A stretch of 64,000 nucleotides of DNA, from the NCBI RefSeq assembly GCF_000300535.1, contig NZ_AMSH01000001.1:1-64000 (forward strand), read 5' to 3'. Of the stretch, positions 17,271-28,175 are shown one piece after another. Source of the DNA: Bacillus xiamenensis. Lineage in GTDB: Bacteria > Bacillota > Bacilli > Bacillales > Bacillaceae. Under the pieces are notes generated by a model. It ran no database searches. It saw only the letters and a list, made by a program, of their open reading frames with translations, and was not told the DNA's origin. Each line of letters begins with the position of its first letter. The first letter of the stretch is position 1. The position numbers and the translations under genes were made by a program.

Positions 17271-19121
17271 TTATTTGTCTGGAAGTGTGCCAAATACTAA
17301 AGCACCCTGATCAAAAACAGGAATCCTCGCTGTTTTTTGCATATTAGATGTTAACCCTTGAAAGGAATAATCATTTGAGGCATCCCATATATTCAACCGA
17401 TTTGGAGCAGATAATCGAAACTGTATTTCCTTTTTATGCAAAGCTTCGCCTCCAGGAAAAATAGCTACACCAGTAAAATCGATTTCTGTAAAATAGACAT
17501 GGGATGATGCGTCATATACCGTTAACGGGGATAAGGAGGCGCCTTCATTGTAGGCTGCGGTCACTTGAATATCTTTTTCAGTGAATCCACGCGCAAATAT
17601 CTCGCTAAGATTGACGTAATATCTAAACGAAAGTGTTTGACTGCTTCTTGCCGGCCAGCCTGATCGATTATATAGAACGGCTTTGACCTGAGTAGATGTT
17701 GTATCGTTACTCATCACAGCTGCCTCTACAAAAAACTCATCCTCCACCTTTTCTTTAGGGGGGAAATTCGGCAGCTTTGACTGCCCCTGACCAAACAGTT
17801 GCACCATTTTGGCTAGATTTCCAGTAAAGGCAGCATTATAGTCTGTCGCCACCTCGTTTGTTACATAGTCAGAGATGTCATCGACATATTGATCCTGTGC
17901 ATTAGGCCCACCAACAAGCGCTCCATAAAGAGTGTGCCGATGGTGAGGAGGATTTGTCAGCTGATTAGACCATGAGCCATGCGCAGTTCGATGATGTGGA
18001 TGCATCGGCGGATTTTGGCCAAACCCAACAACATAGCTTCTATTTTGCGGATTATCACCTAGCATGTAGTGTGTTTGCTTGATCGCAAACGTTTGGTATT
18101 GATTCTTTTTTTCTTGGTCAGAGACCCAATCAGCGTATACAAAGGCTAAAAATGCTGCATTTGCTGAATAGCGAAGTGCCCCCCATTGATCTAACCACGC
18201 CAAACCGCCAGGCGTATATGTGATTCTTTCTACTTTCCCATTTTGAACAAGACCCGTGGACCAGTAATCTAGATTACGCTCTGCCGATTCTATAAATCTT
18301 TTCTCCTTTGTGATTCTGGCGAGTAAAATTTGAGAAGCAAAAAACGTATTGTCCCACGACATGGTAAATGTATAATCCCATTCCTTCGGCCATTCATCTA
18401 CTGCTTTTAGTGCTTGATTTAAATAGGTCTGCTCATTTGTCGCCAAGTAGAGCCATATTCCTCCCCAAATGAGCTCGTCAATATAACCGCTCCATGAGTT
18501 GTAAAATGACTGAGCATTTGTTACACAATCTGTATATTTGCCGCGATATTGATCAGCAAATGCATAAAGCTGTTTGGCGTGTGTGAGAAGCTTTGCTGCA
18601 TACGACGCATCTGTTTCTTTAAAAATAATAGAACCTGCTGCTAAAGCAGCTGCAGTTTGTGCGGCTACTTCTGTTCCTGGACAATGTTCATCAATTTTAA
18701 ATGCCGGCCGGTTCATTGGCATCACTTCTGCTGGACCCCACCAGGCATGATCAGCGTGCCCATCACCTACTTGCGCCCAAAATTCGTTCGGCCCTGTATG
18801 GGCTTTCAAAAAGTAATCGGTTGCCCACTTGATTTGATCTAACATATCATCAAGCAGCTCCGCCTCTTCATAAGCTTCTCGGTACTCATAAACTGTCCAT
18901 GCAAGCACAGCCGCAGAGTAAGCCATCGGCAGCCCAAACTTCACATGATCACCAGCATCATACCACCCGCCTGTTAAATCATGACCAACATCCTTCCCAT
19001 CCTCTAATCCAGAATCCCCTCGCCAGTTAAGACGATTGCTTTCAGGGAGCTTTCCAGAACGCTGGGCTTCGTAAAACAAAATTGATTTTTGAAGAACCTC
19101 TACATAGTTGTAAGATGCCAT
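17271..19121 (-). CDS. GH9-CBM3c processive endoglucanase, no signal peptide
   Basis: A 616-aa beta-1,4-glucanase with a family 9 catalytic domain (about 3-445) and a C-terminal CBM3c (about 460-616), the architecture of processive endoglucanases such as Thermobifida Cel9A. Catalytic residues are in place: Asp 55 and Asp 58 in DAGDHVKFG, His in HHRTAHGSW (377-384), and acid Glu 423 in TNEVATDYNA. The protein begins at YNYVEVLQKSILFYEAQRSG, which is normally the first stretch after signal cleavage, so the secretion signal is absent. ATG 19121 has a GGGGTGA site 11 bases upstream, and no hydrophobic leader is found upstream in any frame. It leads the GH9-GH48 pair. Confidence 0.92.
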   Translation of the reverse strand: MASYNYVEVLQKSILFYEAQRSGKLPESNRLNWRGDSGLEDGKDVGHDLTGGWYDAGDHVKFGLPMAYSAAVLAWTVYEYREAYEEAELLDDMLDQIKWATDYFLKAHTGPNEFWAQVGDGHADHAWWGPAEVMPMNRPAFKIDEHCPGTEVAAQTAAALAAGSIIFKETDASYAAKLLTHAKQLYAFADQYRGKYTDCVTNAQSFYNSWSGYIDELIWGGIWLYLATNEQTYLNQALKAVDEWPKEWDYTFTMSWDNTFFASQILLARITKEKRFIESAERNLDYWSTGLVQNGKVERITYTPGGLAWLDQWGALRYSANAAFLAFVYADWVSDQEKKNQYQTFAIKQTHYMLGDNPQNRSYVVGFGQNPPMHPHHRTAHGSWSNQLTNPPHHRHTLYGALVGGPNAQDQYVDDISDYVTNEVATDYNAAFTGNLAKMVQLFGQGQSKLPNFPPKEKVEDEFFVEAAVMSNDTTSTQVKAVLYNRSGWPARSSQTLSFRYYVNLSEIFARGFTEKDIQVTAAYNEGASLSPLTVYDASSHVYFTEIDFTGVAIFPGGEALHKKEIQFRLSAPNRLNIWDASNDYSFQGLTSNMQKTARIPVFDQGALVFGTLPDK

Positions 19122-19469
19122 TTACCTATTTCTCACCCCTTCTTTTTTTCTAAAGCGTGAAACATTGAACAATAGAAAAACGCCTCTCTTTCAGTTCGTT
19201 TGTGTTTTGTACAGCTATGAAAAGAATCAAACAAGGTTTCAAAAATGCGCATAGTGAACAGCAATCAGCTAGACGCTCACCGGGGGTTTTCTCTTGATTC
19301 TTCATGTGACTGTACCCAGAATGATCATATGTCGCATGAGAACATTTCAGACGGCCAAATTCTCTTTTTTGCTCTATTTGGGTAGAAAGAATGACATACA
19401 ACCTCTGCTCGTAAAAACACGACGGTACATCAAGATATATGACCAAACAAGAAAAAATTCCAGTTAAAA

Positions 19470-19484
19470 TGTTATTAGTTAACA
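19470..19484. promoter_or_regulatory. Dyad TGTTA-N5-TAACA upstream of the GH9 gene
   Basis: TGTTATTAGTTAACA has 5-bp inverted arms. It lies about 350 bases before the GH9 start and just past the polC terminator. It could be a regulator site for the cellulase genes. It does not fit a catabolite-responsive element or a ribonucleic antiterminator sequence. Confidence 0.2.
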
Positions 19485-19502
19485 TAATAAAATTATTGTT
19501 TA

Positions 19503-19534
19503 TAAAAAAAAGAACGCCCTCTTGCGGGCGCTCT
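19503..19534 (-). terminator. Intrinsic terminator after polC
   Basis: AGAGCGCCC and GGGCGTTCT arms pair over 9 bp with a short loop. Eight T residues follow on the minus strand. It begins about 12 bases after the polC stop and should separate polC from the cellulase genes. Confidence 0.85.
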
Positions 19535-19546
19535 TTTTGGATCACA

Positions 19547-22500
19547 TTAGAATAAAGAAAGCTGGTTTTGATCAGGAAGTGCTTCTAAGCAGCCTTGACG
19601 ATCTAAATATTCAAGGATGGTCTTAGAGACTTTCCCTCGTTTTTGCAAATCTTCTTTTGAGAGGAATTCACCATCTTGACGTGCGCGCACAATATTTAAC
19701 GCAACGTTTGTTCCAAGCCCAGGGATGGAGTTAAATGGCGGGATTAATCCGTCTCCATCAATAATGAACTCAGTTGCACTTGAGCGGTATAGGTCTACTT
19801 TTTTAAAGTGATAGCCTCTTTCGCACATTTCAAGTGCAAGCTCTAGTACGGTTAATAGGTTCTTCTCTTTCGGTGATGCATCAAGACCTTTTGAGTTAAT
19901 ATCGTCCATGACCGCTCGAATCGCATTTGATCCTTTTGTCATCGTTTCGATATCAAAGTCATCCGCACGAACGGTAAAATAGGCCGCGTAGTACAAAAGT
20001 GCATGATGCACCTTGAAATAAGCAATCCGAACAGCCATTAATACATAAGCAGCAGCGTGGGCTTTAGGGAACATGTATTTGATCTTTTTACAAGAATCAA
20101 TGTACCAGTTCGGAACGTTATTTTTCTTCATTTCTTCTTCCCATTCAGGAGGAAGTCCCTTCCCTTTACGAACAGATTCCATGATTTTAAAGGCAAGTGA
20201 CGGCTCTAATCCTTGATAGATCAGATACACCATAATATCGTCACGGCAGCCAATCACTTCACTTAATTCACACGTTTTATTATGAATCAGCTCCTGTGCG
20301 TTTCCGAGCCATACATCTGTACCGTGTGATAGACCAGAGATCTGAACGAGCTCTGAGAAGGTGGTCGGTTTTGTATCCTCAAGCATCTGCCGAACAAATC
20401 TTGTGCCAAACTCAGGGATACCGAGAGTTCCCGTCTTACATCCGATTTGCTCTTCTGTAACGCCGAGAGGCTCCGTCCCTTGGAAGATTTTCATGACCTC
20501 AGGATCGTCTGTCGGAATTGTTTTTGGATCGATTCCGCTTAAGTCCTGAAGCATCCGAATGACCGTTGGATCATCGTGCCCAAGAATATCTAGTTTCAGC
20601 AAGTTATCATGGATTGAATGGAAATCAAAATGCGTCGTTTTCCAATCAGAACCTGTCGCATCTGCTGGATATTGAATCGGTGAAAAATCGTAAATGTCCA
20701 TATAATCCGGCACTACGATAATACCGCCTGGATGCTGACCAGTTGTCCGTTTGACCCCTGTACAGCCTTGTACGAGCCGGTCGATTTCTGCGCCTCTCAT
20801 ATGAAGGTTATGGTCTCCTGCGTAGCCTTTCACGTAACCATATGCTGTTTTTTCTGCAACAGTACCAATCGTACCTGCTCGGTATACATACTCTTCACCA
20901 AACAGCTCTTTCGTATAGTTATGGGCAATCGGCTGATATTCACCGGAGAAGTTCAAGTCGATATCAGGCACTTTATCTCCTTTAAAACCTAAGAAGGTTT
21001 CAAACGGAATGTCGTGTCCGTCTTTTTTATACGGCGTCCCGCATTCAGGACAGTTTTTATCAGGAAGGTCAAATCCTGAACCGACCGATCCGTCATTAAA
21101 GAATTCAGAGTGCTTGCAGCTTGGACATACATAGTGCGGCGCAAGTGGGTTCACTTCCGTAATCTCTGTTAAAGTCGCAACGAGGGATGAACCGACTGAT
21201 CCCCTTGAACCAACCAGGTATCCATCATCAAGTGATTTCTTTACGAGTTTATGAGAAATTAAATAAATAACAGCGAAACCATGACCGATAATACTTTTTA
21301 ATTCTTTTTCAATACGGTCTTCTACGATTTTCGGTAATTCATCTCCGTAGATGCTCCGAGCCATTTGATAGCTCATTTCCCGTATTTCTTCATCTGCACC
21401 TTCAATTTTTGGTGTGTAAAGATCGTCTTTGATTGGTTTGATACTTTCGACCATCTCAGATACTTTTTGCGTATTCGTCACGACGATCTCTTTCGCCTTT
21501 TCGGCTCCTAAGAAGGAGAATGCTTCTAGCATTTCATCAGTTGTTCTAAAATGAACTTTTGGCAGTTCATGACGGTTAAGTGGATTCGCACCACCCTGTG
21601 ATGAAATTAAGATTTTACGATAAATTTTATCTTCTGGATGCAGGTAGTGCACATTTCCAGTCGCCACGACTGGTTTATTCAGCTTTTCACCAAGCCTCAC
21701 AATGTTTGTGATGATTTCTTTCAATGCCCGTTCATCTCGAATGAGCTCCAGCTGAAGTAAATGCTGATACACTTCTGGCGGATGAACCTCTAAATAATCA
21801 TAAAATGCTGCAATGTCTTCCACCTCATCAGGTGACTTTTGCATCATTCCTTCAAAGACCTCACCCTTATCACAAGCAGACCCGACTATTAAACCTTCTC
21901 GATATTTCTCAAGCTGTGAGCGCGGAATGCGCGGTACCCGGTAGAAATAATCAATATGAGAAAGTGAAACAAGCTTGAATAAATTCTTTAGACCGGTCTC
22001 ATTTTGAGCAATCAGTGTCGCATGATAAGGACGCGAGCGCTGGTACGCATTGGACTGACCCATGTTTTCATTCAATTGATCATGGTAGACAATGCCTCTT
22101 TCAGCCGCATCTTTTAGCATCTTCAGCATCAGGTACCCTGTCGCTTCTGCATCATAAATCGCACGGTGATGCTGCGTAAGTTCAATATCAAACTTTTTAC
22201 ACAGCGTGTTCAGCCGGTGATTTTTAAATTCTGGGTAAAGGAATCGCCCGAGTTCGAGCGTATCAATGACTGGATTTGATGCTTTATCTGTTTTAAGCAG
22301 TCGTTTATACGCTGCATTTAAAAAGCCCATATCAAAGCTCGCATTGTGTGCGACAAGGATATCTTGTCCAATCCACTCTTTGAAATCTCGAACGACATCG
22401 ACGACATCTGGTGCATCTCTCACCATATCATCGGTAATACCGGTTAGCTCAATCGTTGTCGCTGACAGCGGGTGATGAGGGTTTGCAAACGCCTCGAATC

Positions 22501-23860
22501 GGTCAATGATTTCCCCGCCTTTGATTTTCACTGCTGCAAGCTCAATAATCGTATCATAAACAGCAGAAAGTCCTGTTGTCTCTACGTCAAACACGACAAA
22601 CGTCGCATCCTCTAATAAAAGGTGCTCTGGATTGTACGCAATCGGTACCCCATCGTTGACTAAATTGATTTCCACACCGTACATCATTTTGATGCCATGC
22701 TTTTTACTTGCTGCATACGCATCTGGAAAGGATTGTACAACGGCATGATCTGTCAGGGCAATGGCTTCATGCCCCCATTTTTTTGCTTGTTCAACAAGTC
22801 TTCCGATGCCAGTGACAGCATCCATCTGACTCATTGGAGAGTGCAAATGCAGTTCAACTCGCTTTTCGCCCTCAGGTGCTGTGTCTTCTTTCAGCTGCGG
22901 CTTCATTTCATTGACGTCATTTGCGATCATCACAAGATCTCTCACAAACGTATCGTTTTGAATGCTTCCTCTAGCTTTGACCCACATGCCTTTTTTCAAT
23001 GATTTCATGAGCTGGGCATCTTCTTTTTCTCTTGCAAACATTTTGATCAAAATACTATTTGTATAATCCGTGATTTTAAAGATACAAAGGGTTCTGCCGC
23101 TTTTCAGCTCGCGCGTTTCTGCATCGAACACGTAGCCTTGGACGGTGATTCGTCTTTCCTCGTCCATAATACTGTCAAGCGTACGAATTTCTTCATTGTC
23201 TTTGATTTGATATCCAATCATCAGTGGGCCAGACGGAGCTTCCTCTTGTTCCTCACTTTCTTTCTTCTCCATCTCAGTGAGGGCTTGCAAGGCTCTTTCC
23301 TGGTCTTCAGCGAGCTTTTGTTCTCTGAATTTCTGAATCTCTTGATCTGATACAAATATCTCTGTATCAAATTGCAGCTCTGGAAAACCAACTTGTTTAA
23401 ATGCAGCCTGTAGCATTGGGCTGTACTTCTTCTTGATGGCTAAAGCTTCTGTTTCGCTTTTTGTTTTAATGATGATTTTATGCCCAGACAGCGCCGGTTT
23501 TTGCTGCTGAAGCAAGCTGATGATTGGGGGAGAAATTCCTTGAAGCTCTTCCACACAATGTGACCAATACGATTGAACGAGCTCTTCAGATATGTGCGGA
23601 TCATTGACTTCAATCGTACAAGTAACTTGTGCAATATGAGAAAATGCGCTTGTCAGCCTGCTGAGAAACATGGCATATACCTTGTAAGGCAGAAGCGCCT
23701 TAAATTTAAAAAGGAAATGCCACGTTTTTGCTGCCTTATGCACCGTCAGTTTGACGATCTCGCCTTCTTCAAAATAACGACTGAGGTCATCATCTGTCAT
23801 TTGAATCTGATTGAGTAATATATGAAATTGCCGCCGGGTAATCGGTAATTGTTCATCCAA
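19547..23860 (-). CDS. polC: DNA polymerase III PolC-type alpha subunit
   Basis: PolC, 1437 aa, is the replicative polymerase of low-GC Gram-positives, with built-in 3'-5' proofreading. The order is an N-terminal domain, an OB fold (about 230-320), a PHP domain beginning [13 protein letters not shown], an inserted DEDD exonuclease ([10 protein letters not shown] near 425), a zinc-binding element with two CxxC pairs near 910-935, and the polymerase active-site [12 protein letters not shown] near 965. The start is TTG 23860, 7 bases after AAAGGAGGG. It gives exactly the B. subtilis length and rejects 20 upstream codons that run through the proS terminator. Confidence 0.97.
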   Translation of the reverse strand: MDEQLPITRRQFHILLNQIQMTDDDLSRYFEEGEIVKLTVHKAAKTWHFLFKFKALLPYKVYAMFLSRLTSAFSHIAQVTCTIEVNDPHISEELVQSYWSHCVEELQGISPPIISLLQQQKPALSGHKIIIKTKSETEALAIKKKYSPMLQAAFKQVGFPELQFDTEIFVSDQEIQKFREQKLAEDQERALQALTEMEKKESEEQEEAPSGPLMIGYQIKDNEEIRTLDSIMDEERRITVQGYVFDAETRELKSGRTLCIFKITDYTNSILIKMFAREKEDAQLMKSLKKGMWVKARGSIQNDTFVRDLVMIANDVNEMKPQLKEDTAPEGEKRVELHLHSPMSQMDAVTGIGRLVEQAKKWGHEAIALTDHAVVQSFPDAYAASKKHGIKMMYGVEINLVNDGVPIAYNPEHLLLEDATFVVFDVETTGLSAVYDTIIELAAVKIKGGEIIDRFEAFANPHHPLSATTIELTGITDDMVRDAPDVVDVVRDFKEWIGQDILVAHNASFDMGFLNAAYKRLLKTDKASNPVIDTLELGRFLYPEFKNHRLNTLCKKFDIELTQHHRAIYDAEATGYLMLKMLKDAAERGIVYHDQLNENMGQSNAYQRSRPYHATLIAQNETGLKNLFKLVSLSHIDYFYRVPRIPRSQLEKYREGLIVGSACDKGEVFEGMMQKSPDEVEDIAAFYDYLEVHPPEVYQHLLQLELIRDERALKEIITNIVRLGEKLNKPVVATGNVHYLHPEDKIYRKILISSQGGANPLNRHELPKVHFRTTDEMLEAFSFLGAEKAKEIVVTNTQKVSEMVESIKPIKDDLYTPKIEGADEEIREMSYQMARSIYGDELPKIVEDRIEKELKSIIGHGFAVIYLISHKLVKKSLDDGYLVGSRGSVGSSLVATLTEITEVNPLAPHYVCPSCKHSEFFNDGSVGSGFDLPDKNCPECGTPYKKDGHDIPFETFLGFKGDKVPDIDLNFSGEYQPIAHNYTKELFGEEYVYRAGTIGTVAEKTAYGYVKGYAGDHNLHMRGAEIDRLVQGCTGVKRTTGQHPGGIIVVPDYMDIYDFSPIQYPADATGSDWKTTHFDFHSIHDNLLKLDILGHDDPTVIRMLQDLSGIDPKTIPTDDPEVMKIFQGTEPLGVTEEQIGCKTGTLGIPEFGTRFVRQMLEDTKPTTFSELVQISGLSHGTDVWLGNAQELIHNKTCELSEVIGCRDDIMVYLIYQGLEPSLAFKIMESVRKGKGLPPEWEEEMKKNNVPNWYIDSCKKIKYMFPKAHAAAYVLMAVRIAYFKVHHALLYYAAYFTVRADDFDIETMTKGSNAIRAVMDDINSKGLDASPKEKNLLTVLELALEMCERGYHFKKVDLYRSSATEFIIDGDGLIPPFNSIPGLGTNVALNIVRARQDGEFLSKEDLQKRGKVSKTILEYLDRQGCLEALPDQNQLSLF

Positions 23861-23887
23861 GACAGGACCCTCCTTTTGCAAATCAGA

Positions 23888-23917
23888 AAGGTACCTCTTT
23901 TCTGCAGGAGGTACCTT
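23888..23917 (-). terminator. Hairpin terminator between proS and polC
   Basis: AAGGTACCTC and GAGGTACCTT form a perfect 10-bp stem around a 10-base loop. A poor T tract (TTTCTGATTTG) follows, so termination is probably partial, letting polC be read from upstream. Confidence 0.65.
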
Positions 23918-23934
23918 CATTTTTTTGTTCGTTT

Positions 23935-25632
23935 TTATGCTTGTCTGATAAATGAAACCAGTTCATCTACAGATACTTCGTGTGATTCACCTGATTTTCT
24001 AAACTTCACTTCGACAATGCCCTCTTCTGAACGTTTCCCGCAGCTAATACGAATTGGCAGTCCAATTAAATCACTGTCTGCAAATTTCACTCCTGCACGC
24101 TCTTGGCGGTCATCGAAAAGGACATCATAGCCCTCTTTTTGTAGACGCTCGTATAATGTTTCAGCCAGTTCCTTTTGTGCATCATTTTTCATATTTAAGG
24201 CAAGTAGATGAAGATCATATGGCGCCACTGTTTCTGGCCAGATAATCCCTTTATCATCATGATGCTGTTCAACAATCGCAGAAAGGGTTCTAGAGATACC
24301 GATGCCATAGCAGCCCATAATCATTGGCTGTGCGCGCCCATTTTCATCAAGATACGTTGCATCCATTGCTTCTGAATAACGCGTTCCCAGTTTAAAGACT
24401 TGTCCTACTTCAATTCCTTTTGCAAACTGGATCGTGCCTTCTCCATCTGGAGAAACATCCCCTTCTTGAATCAAGCGAAGGTCTGTAAATTCTTTCACTG
24501 ACACATCACGTGCAGGGTTTACATTGATATAGTGATAATCGGATTCGTTTGCACCTGCAACTGCGTTTGTCATTCCTTTTACAGCGAGGTCTGCATAAAT
24601 AGCTACTTCTGCTTCTAGCTTAACAGGCCCAACAAATCCAGGCTCTGTTCCAATGATTTCAAGTACTTCTTCTCGTGAAGCAAGCTCTACAAGCTGTGCT
24701 CCTAGTAAGTTCTTCACTTTGACATCATTTACTTCATGATCGCCTCTTGTAAGGATCAAAACATATGCATCGTCTGCTTTAAACAAAACAGATTTGAGAC
24801 ATTCAGAAGGAGCTACTTCTAAAAATGCAGCAACATCTTGTATCGTTTTCACTTGCGGCGTGTGCACTTTTTCAAGTTCTTTGAAGTCCGCAGGGTTTGC
24901 TTCTTCTCCTTGATACACAGCCTCAGCCATTTCAATGTTAGCAGCATAAGAAGACGTATCAGAATAAGCGATTGTATCTTCTCCTACTTCTGACAGTGCC
25001 ATAAACTCATGTGTATCTTTTCCTCCCATTGCGCCAGAATCAGCAATAACCGGTCTAAAATTAAGACCTACTTTTGAGAATATATTGGAGTAAGCCGTAA
25101 ACATTTTGTTGTATGTGTCATCTAGGCTCTCTGGCGAAGAATGGAATGAATAAGCGTCCTTCATAATAAATTCACGTCCGCGCAATAACCCAAAGCGTGG
25201 TCTTTGTTCATCGCGGAATTTTGATTGAATTTGATAAAGTGTCAAAGGAAGCTTTTTATACGATTTCACTTCACTGCGTACGAGTGATGTAATCACTTCT
25301 TCGTGTGTTGGGCCAAGTGCGAACTCGCGGCCATGACGATCTTTCATACGCATGAGTTCTGGACCGTATGTATACCACCTTCCTGACTCTTGCCACATTT
25401 CTGCTTGCTGCATGACTGGCATTAACAGCTCAGCTGCTCCCGCCTTTTCCATTTCCTTGCGAACAATGGATTGAATGTGCTGGATGACTTTATGAGCTAG
25501 TGGCAGATAATGATAGATACCGCTTGTATTTTGTCTAATGAATCCAGCTCTTACTAATAGCTGATGACTTTTTGCCTCTGCATCTGCTGGCACCTCTCGA
25601 AGAGTTGGAATGAAAGTCAGGGATTGTCTCAT
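23935..25632 (-). CDS. proS: Prolyl-tRNA synthetase
   Basis: ProS, 565 aa, is a class II aminoacyl-tRNA synthetase of the bacterial type with an editing domain inserted between motifs 2 and 3. The N-terminal [19 protein letters not shown] block, motif 2 ([18 protein letters not shown]), the INS editing domain (about 230-410), motif 3 ([14 protein letters not shown]) and an anticodon-binding C-terminus are all present. The start is ATG 25632 after TGAGGTG; the ATG at 25647 lies at that site. No T-box leader is seen; only about 36 bases separate the gene from the rasP terminator. Confidence 0.97.
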   Translation of the reverse strand: MRQSLTFIPTLREVPADAEAKSHQLLVRAGFIRQNTSGIYHYLPLAHKVIQHIQSIVRKEMEKAGAAELLMPVMQQAEMWQESGRWYTYGPELMRMKDRHGREFALGPTHEEVITSLVRSEVKSYKKLPLTLYQIQSKFRDEQRPRFGLLRGREFIMKDAYSFHSSPESLDDTYNKMFTAYSNIFSKVGLNFRPVIADSGAMGGKDTHEFMALSEVGEDTIAYSDTSSYAANIEMAEAVYQGEEANPADFKELEKVHTPQVKTIQDVAAFLEVAPSECLKSVLFKADDAYVLILTRGDHEVNDVKVKNLLGAQLVELASREEVLEIIGTEPGFVGPVKLEAEVAIYADLAVKGMTNAVAGANESDYHYINVNPARDVSVKEFTDLRLIQEGDVSPDGEGTIQFAKGIEVGQVFKLGTRYSEAMDATYLDENGRAQPMIMGCYGIGISRTLSAIVEQHHDDKGIIWPETVAPYDLHLLALNMKNDAQKELAETLYERLQKEGYDVLFDDRQERAGVKFADSDLIGLPIRISCGKRSEEGIVEVKFRKSGESHEVSVDELVSFIRQA

Positions 25633-25668
25633 GTCGTTACACCTCATTTATGAAATAGATCTTCTCAC

Positions 25669-25702
25669 AAAAACTCTTGTTTCCCATGATGAGAAACAAG
25701 AG
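25669..25702 (-). terminator. Intrinsic terminator after rasP
   Basis: CTCTTGTTTC and GAAACAAGAG make a perfect 10-bp stem with a 9-base loop, followed by TTTTTG on the minus strand. It starts about 10 bases beyond the rasP stop, so proS expression needs read-through or a promoter overlapping the hairpin. Confidence 0.85.
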
Positions 25703-25712
25703 ACATTGATTT

Positions 25713-26978
25713 TTATAAAAATAATCGCTGGATGTCATTCCACGTAACTACTAGCATTAATAGCATGAGGAACGCAACACCAATGAAGACAACAAGTGCC
25801 TCTTTCTCTCGATTAATTGGTTTGCCGCGAATGGCTTCGACAAATAAGAAGAGTAAACGTCCTCCATCTAATGCAGGAATCGGCAACAAATTCACGATTC
25901 CTAAGTTGATACTAAGGAACGCAGCAAACTGCATTAATGTTAATACACCTTGTTTTGCTACTTCTCCTGTCATGTCATATATTCCGACAGGACCTGCCAG
26001 CATATCTAGTGAAAATTGTCCTGTGACAATCTTTTGCAAGTTCGTTAAAATCAGCCCTGCTGTTGATATGACAGTCGTTCCTGAAGATGAAATGACTTTT
26101 AGAAATCCATTTTCCGTTGGCGGATAAGAGCCGAAGCGGCCAATGGTTTTTCCATCTGCCTTCACAGCTTCTGGTACAACTTGAACTGTGCTTTTTTTGC
26201 CGTCTCGGTCAATGACGACATTCATTTTTTTATCAGGGTTTTTTTGAACCGTTTGGACAACGTCTGTCCAAGAATTCATTTTATCCCCGTTAATTGAAAT
26301 GATGTGATCTCCCTGCATGAGTCCAGCTTGCGCCGCTCGGCCATCCTTTGTGAGCTTACCGAGTACAGGATCATCCACAGTTACACCTTGAATAAAACCT
26401 AAAGCCACTAAAATCACATAGGCCAAAATAAAGTTCATAATCGGTCCAGCTGCAATGGCTTTAATACGCTGCCATACCGTTTTTGAACCAAATTGACGAT
26501 TGTATGGCGCAATTTGAATTTCTTCACCATCTGCAATATAGAAGCTTGTTTGACTGACATTGTAACCGGTTAGGATATCTTCATTTCCAGCTTCATATCC
26601 TGAGATTCTCATCGAATGATCTAAATCAATCTGTTCGACTTCGATCACAAGTGCATCCGGGTATTTCTCTTTATCATTTAAAATGATTTTTTCTACTTCA
26701 TTTTGCTCATTGAATAAGAGCCCTACTGTATGACCTGGTTTAATTTCAATGACTTCAGGGTCCTCTCCCGCCATTTTGACAAATCCGCCGATTGGCAGAA
26801 GTCTGATGGTATAAACGGTTTCTTTTCGTTTAAAGGAGAAAATCTTCGGCCCAAAACCAATGGCGAACTCGCGGCATAAAATGCCTGCGCGCTGCGCCAT
26901 AATTAAATGGCCAAGCTCGTGGAAAAAAACGAGCGTCCCAAAAATAATAATAAACGCAATCACTGTATTCACGAACAT
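25713..26978 (-). CDS. rasP: Site-2 intramembrane protease RasP
   Basis: RasP (YluC), 421 aa, is an S2P-family membrane zinc protease. It performs site-2 cleavage of anti-sigma factors such as RsiW and FtsL-type substrates in B. subtilis. The zinc site HELGH is at 20-24 in the first membrane helix. A PDZ domain lies at about 200-280, and the third ligand is in PIPALDGGRLLF near residue 370, followed by a final membrane helix. The ATG at 26978 is only 2-3 bases from AAGGTGGT. The GTG two codons later (26972) has better spacing, so initiation there is possible. It follows dxr closely. Confidence 0.95.
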   Translation of the reverse strand: MFVNTVIAFIIIFGTLVFFHELGHLIMAQRAGILCREFAIGFGPKIFSFKRKETVYTIRLLPIGGFVKMAGEDPEVIEIKPGHTVGLLFNEQNEVEKIILNDKEKYPDALVIEVEQIDLDHSMRISGYEAGNEDILTGYNVSQTSFYIADGEEIQIAPYNRQFGSKTVWQRIKAIAAGPIMNFILAYVILVALGFIQGVTVDDPVLGKLTKDGRAAQAGLMQGDHIISINGDKMNSWTDVVQTVQKNPDKKMNVVIDRDGKKSTVQVVPEAVKADGKTIGRFGSYPPTENGFLKVISSSGTTVISTAGLILTNLQKIVTGQFSLDMLAGPVGIYDMTGEVAKQGVLTLMQFAAFLSINLGIVNLLPIPALDGGRLLFLFVEAIRGKPINREKEALVVFIGVAFLMLLMLVVTWNDIQRLFL

Positions 26979-26984
26979 ACCACC

Positions 26985-28136
26985 TTATGCGAGGATTGAT
27001 TGAACAAAGTCTCGTGTATCTTTGTCCACTTCATGGATATCTTGCAAACTAGGCTTTGAAATCACATGATGTCTGATCAGTGCCTTTTCAATCAATTCTT
27101 CAATTTGCAGGAACGTTACTTTGCCTTTTAGAAATGCATCAACGGCTATTTCATTTGCTGCATTAAGTACAGTAGGCATTGTCCCTCCTATTTTACCTGA
27201 TTCATAAGCAAAATGTAAGCAGCGATACCTGTCAAAATCCGCTTTTTGGAAATTCAATTGTCCAATCTCCCAAAGGTTCAATGATTTCGCTTCTTTTAAT
27301 GGCGCTCTGTCAGGGTAAGTGAGCGCATATTGAATCGGAACCCTCATGTCAGGTGTACCTAACTGAGCCATGACGCTTTTATCATGGAATTCGACCATGG
27401 AATGGATGATGCTCTCTTTATGTAACAGCACATCAATTTGATCATATGGGATATCAAACAGCCAATGCGCCTCAATCACCTCGAGCCCTTTATTCATCAT
27501 AGTCGCTGAATCAATGGTGATTTTCGCTCCCATGGACCAGTTCGGATGATTTAGTGCTTCTTCAACAGTTACACCTTCAAGTTCCGTTCGTTTTTTATCT
27601 CGGAAGCTGCCACCTGAAGCTGTCACAATTAATCGTTCAATGTTTTTAGCTTGTTCACCTTGCAAAGATTGAAAAATAGCGGAGTGTTCACTATCGACAG
27701 GAAGTAAAGGCACGTCATATTTTTTGGCGTACTCTTTTACTATATGACCAGCTGTCACAAGTGTTTCCTTATTTGCAAGTGCGATTGTCTTTTTTTGTTC
27801 AATAGCCTTTAATGTTGGAACAAGCCCAACACTTCCTACAAGTGCATTGACCACAACGTCCACTGCATCATAGGTCGCTGCCTCAATGTTCGCTTCATCA
27901 CCGGCAGCCATCTTGACATCGTATTCAAAAGAATGACCTTTTAAGATGCGATAAGTCTCTTCGTTTATACACCCAACGAATTCAGGCTGAAATTGTTCAA
28001 TAATGGGAATAGCCTTATCTACATTTCGGCCAAACGTCATCGCTTTCAGCTTGAATTTGTCTGGGTGCTGCCTGATCACATCTAATGTTTGCTCTCCAAT
28101 TGATCCTGTTGCGCCTAATAGCGAAATATGTTTCAA
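26985..28136 (-). CDS. dxr: 1-deoxy-D-xylulose 5-phosphate reductoisomerase
   Basis: Dxr, 383 aa, converts DXP to methylerythritol phosphate with NADPH, the committed step of the MEP isoprenoid pathway. The NADPH-binding [13 protein letters not shown] is at about 8-20. Metal- and substrate-binding [11 protein letters not shown] and ASGGSFRD are in the middle, with [21 protein letters not shown] after them. The start is TTG 28136, about 4 bases after AAGGAGTGG, matching the length I recall for B. subtilis. Its neighbours uppS and cdsA use isoprenoid or lipid precursors. Confidence 0.96.
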   Translation of the reverse strand: MKHISLLGATGSIGEQTLDVIRQHPDKFKLKAMTFGRNVDKAIPIIEQFQPEFVGCINEETYRILKGHSFEYDVKMAAGDEANIEAATYDAVDVVVNALVGSVGLVPTLKAIEQKKTIALANKETLVTAGHIVKEYAKKYDVPLLPVDSEHSAIFQSLQGEQAKNIERLIVTASGGSFRDKKRTELEGVTVEEALNHPNWSMGAKITIDSATMMNKGLEVIEAHWLFDIPYDQIDVLLHKESIIHSMVEFHDKSVMAQLGTPDMRVPIQYALTYPDRAPLKEAKSLNLWEIGQLNFQKADFDRYRCLHFAYESGKIGGTMPTVLNAANEIAVDAFLKGKVTFLQIEELIEKALIRHHVISKPSLQDIHEVDKDTRDFVQSILA

Positions 28137-28175
28137 ATTGCCACTCCTTCTCTCGTTCAATTAGTTTCTATGAGG

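Larger units (their letters stand above)
19122..19546. other. Intergenic region between polC and the GH9 gene
   Basis: This stretch of 425 bases contains the polC terminator, a 15-bp dyad and the GH9 ribosome binding site. The open frame across it (19150-19545) runs through the terminator and is not a gene. A promoter for the cellulase genes must lie here or further upstream, but I cannot pick one confidently. Confidence 0.5.

Noticed and set aside
19150-19545. Minus-strand frame (131 codons) between polC and GH9
   Set aside because: Its first codons are the polC terminator hairpin, it has no ribosome binding site, and its composition is not protein-like. It was also checked as a lost signal peptide for GH9 and does not provide one.
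25633-25712. T-box leader for proS
   Set aside because: Only about 65 bases separate rasP and proS, and they hold the rasP terminator. There is no room for a T-box and no T-box motif.
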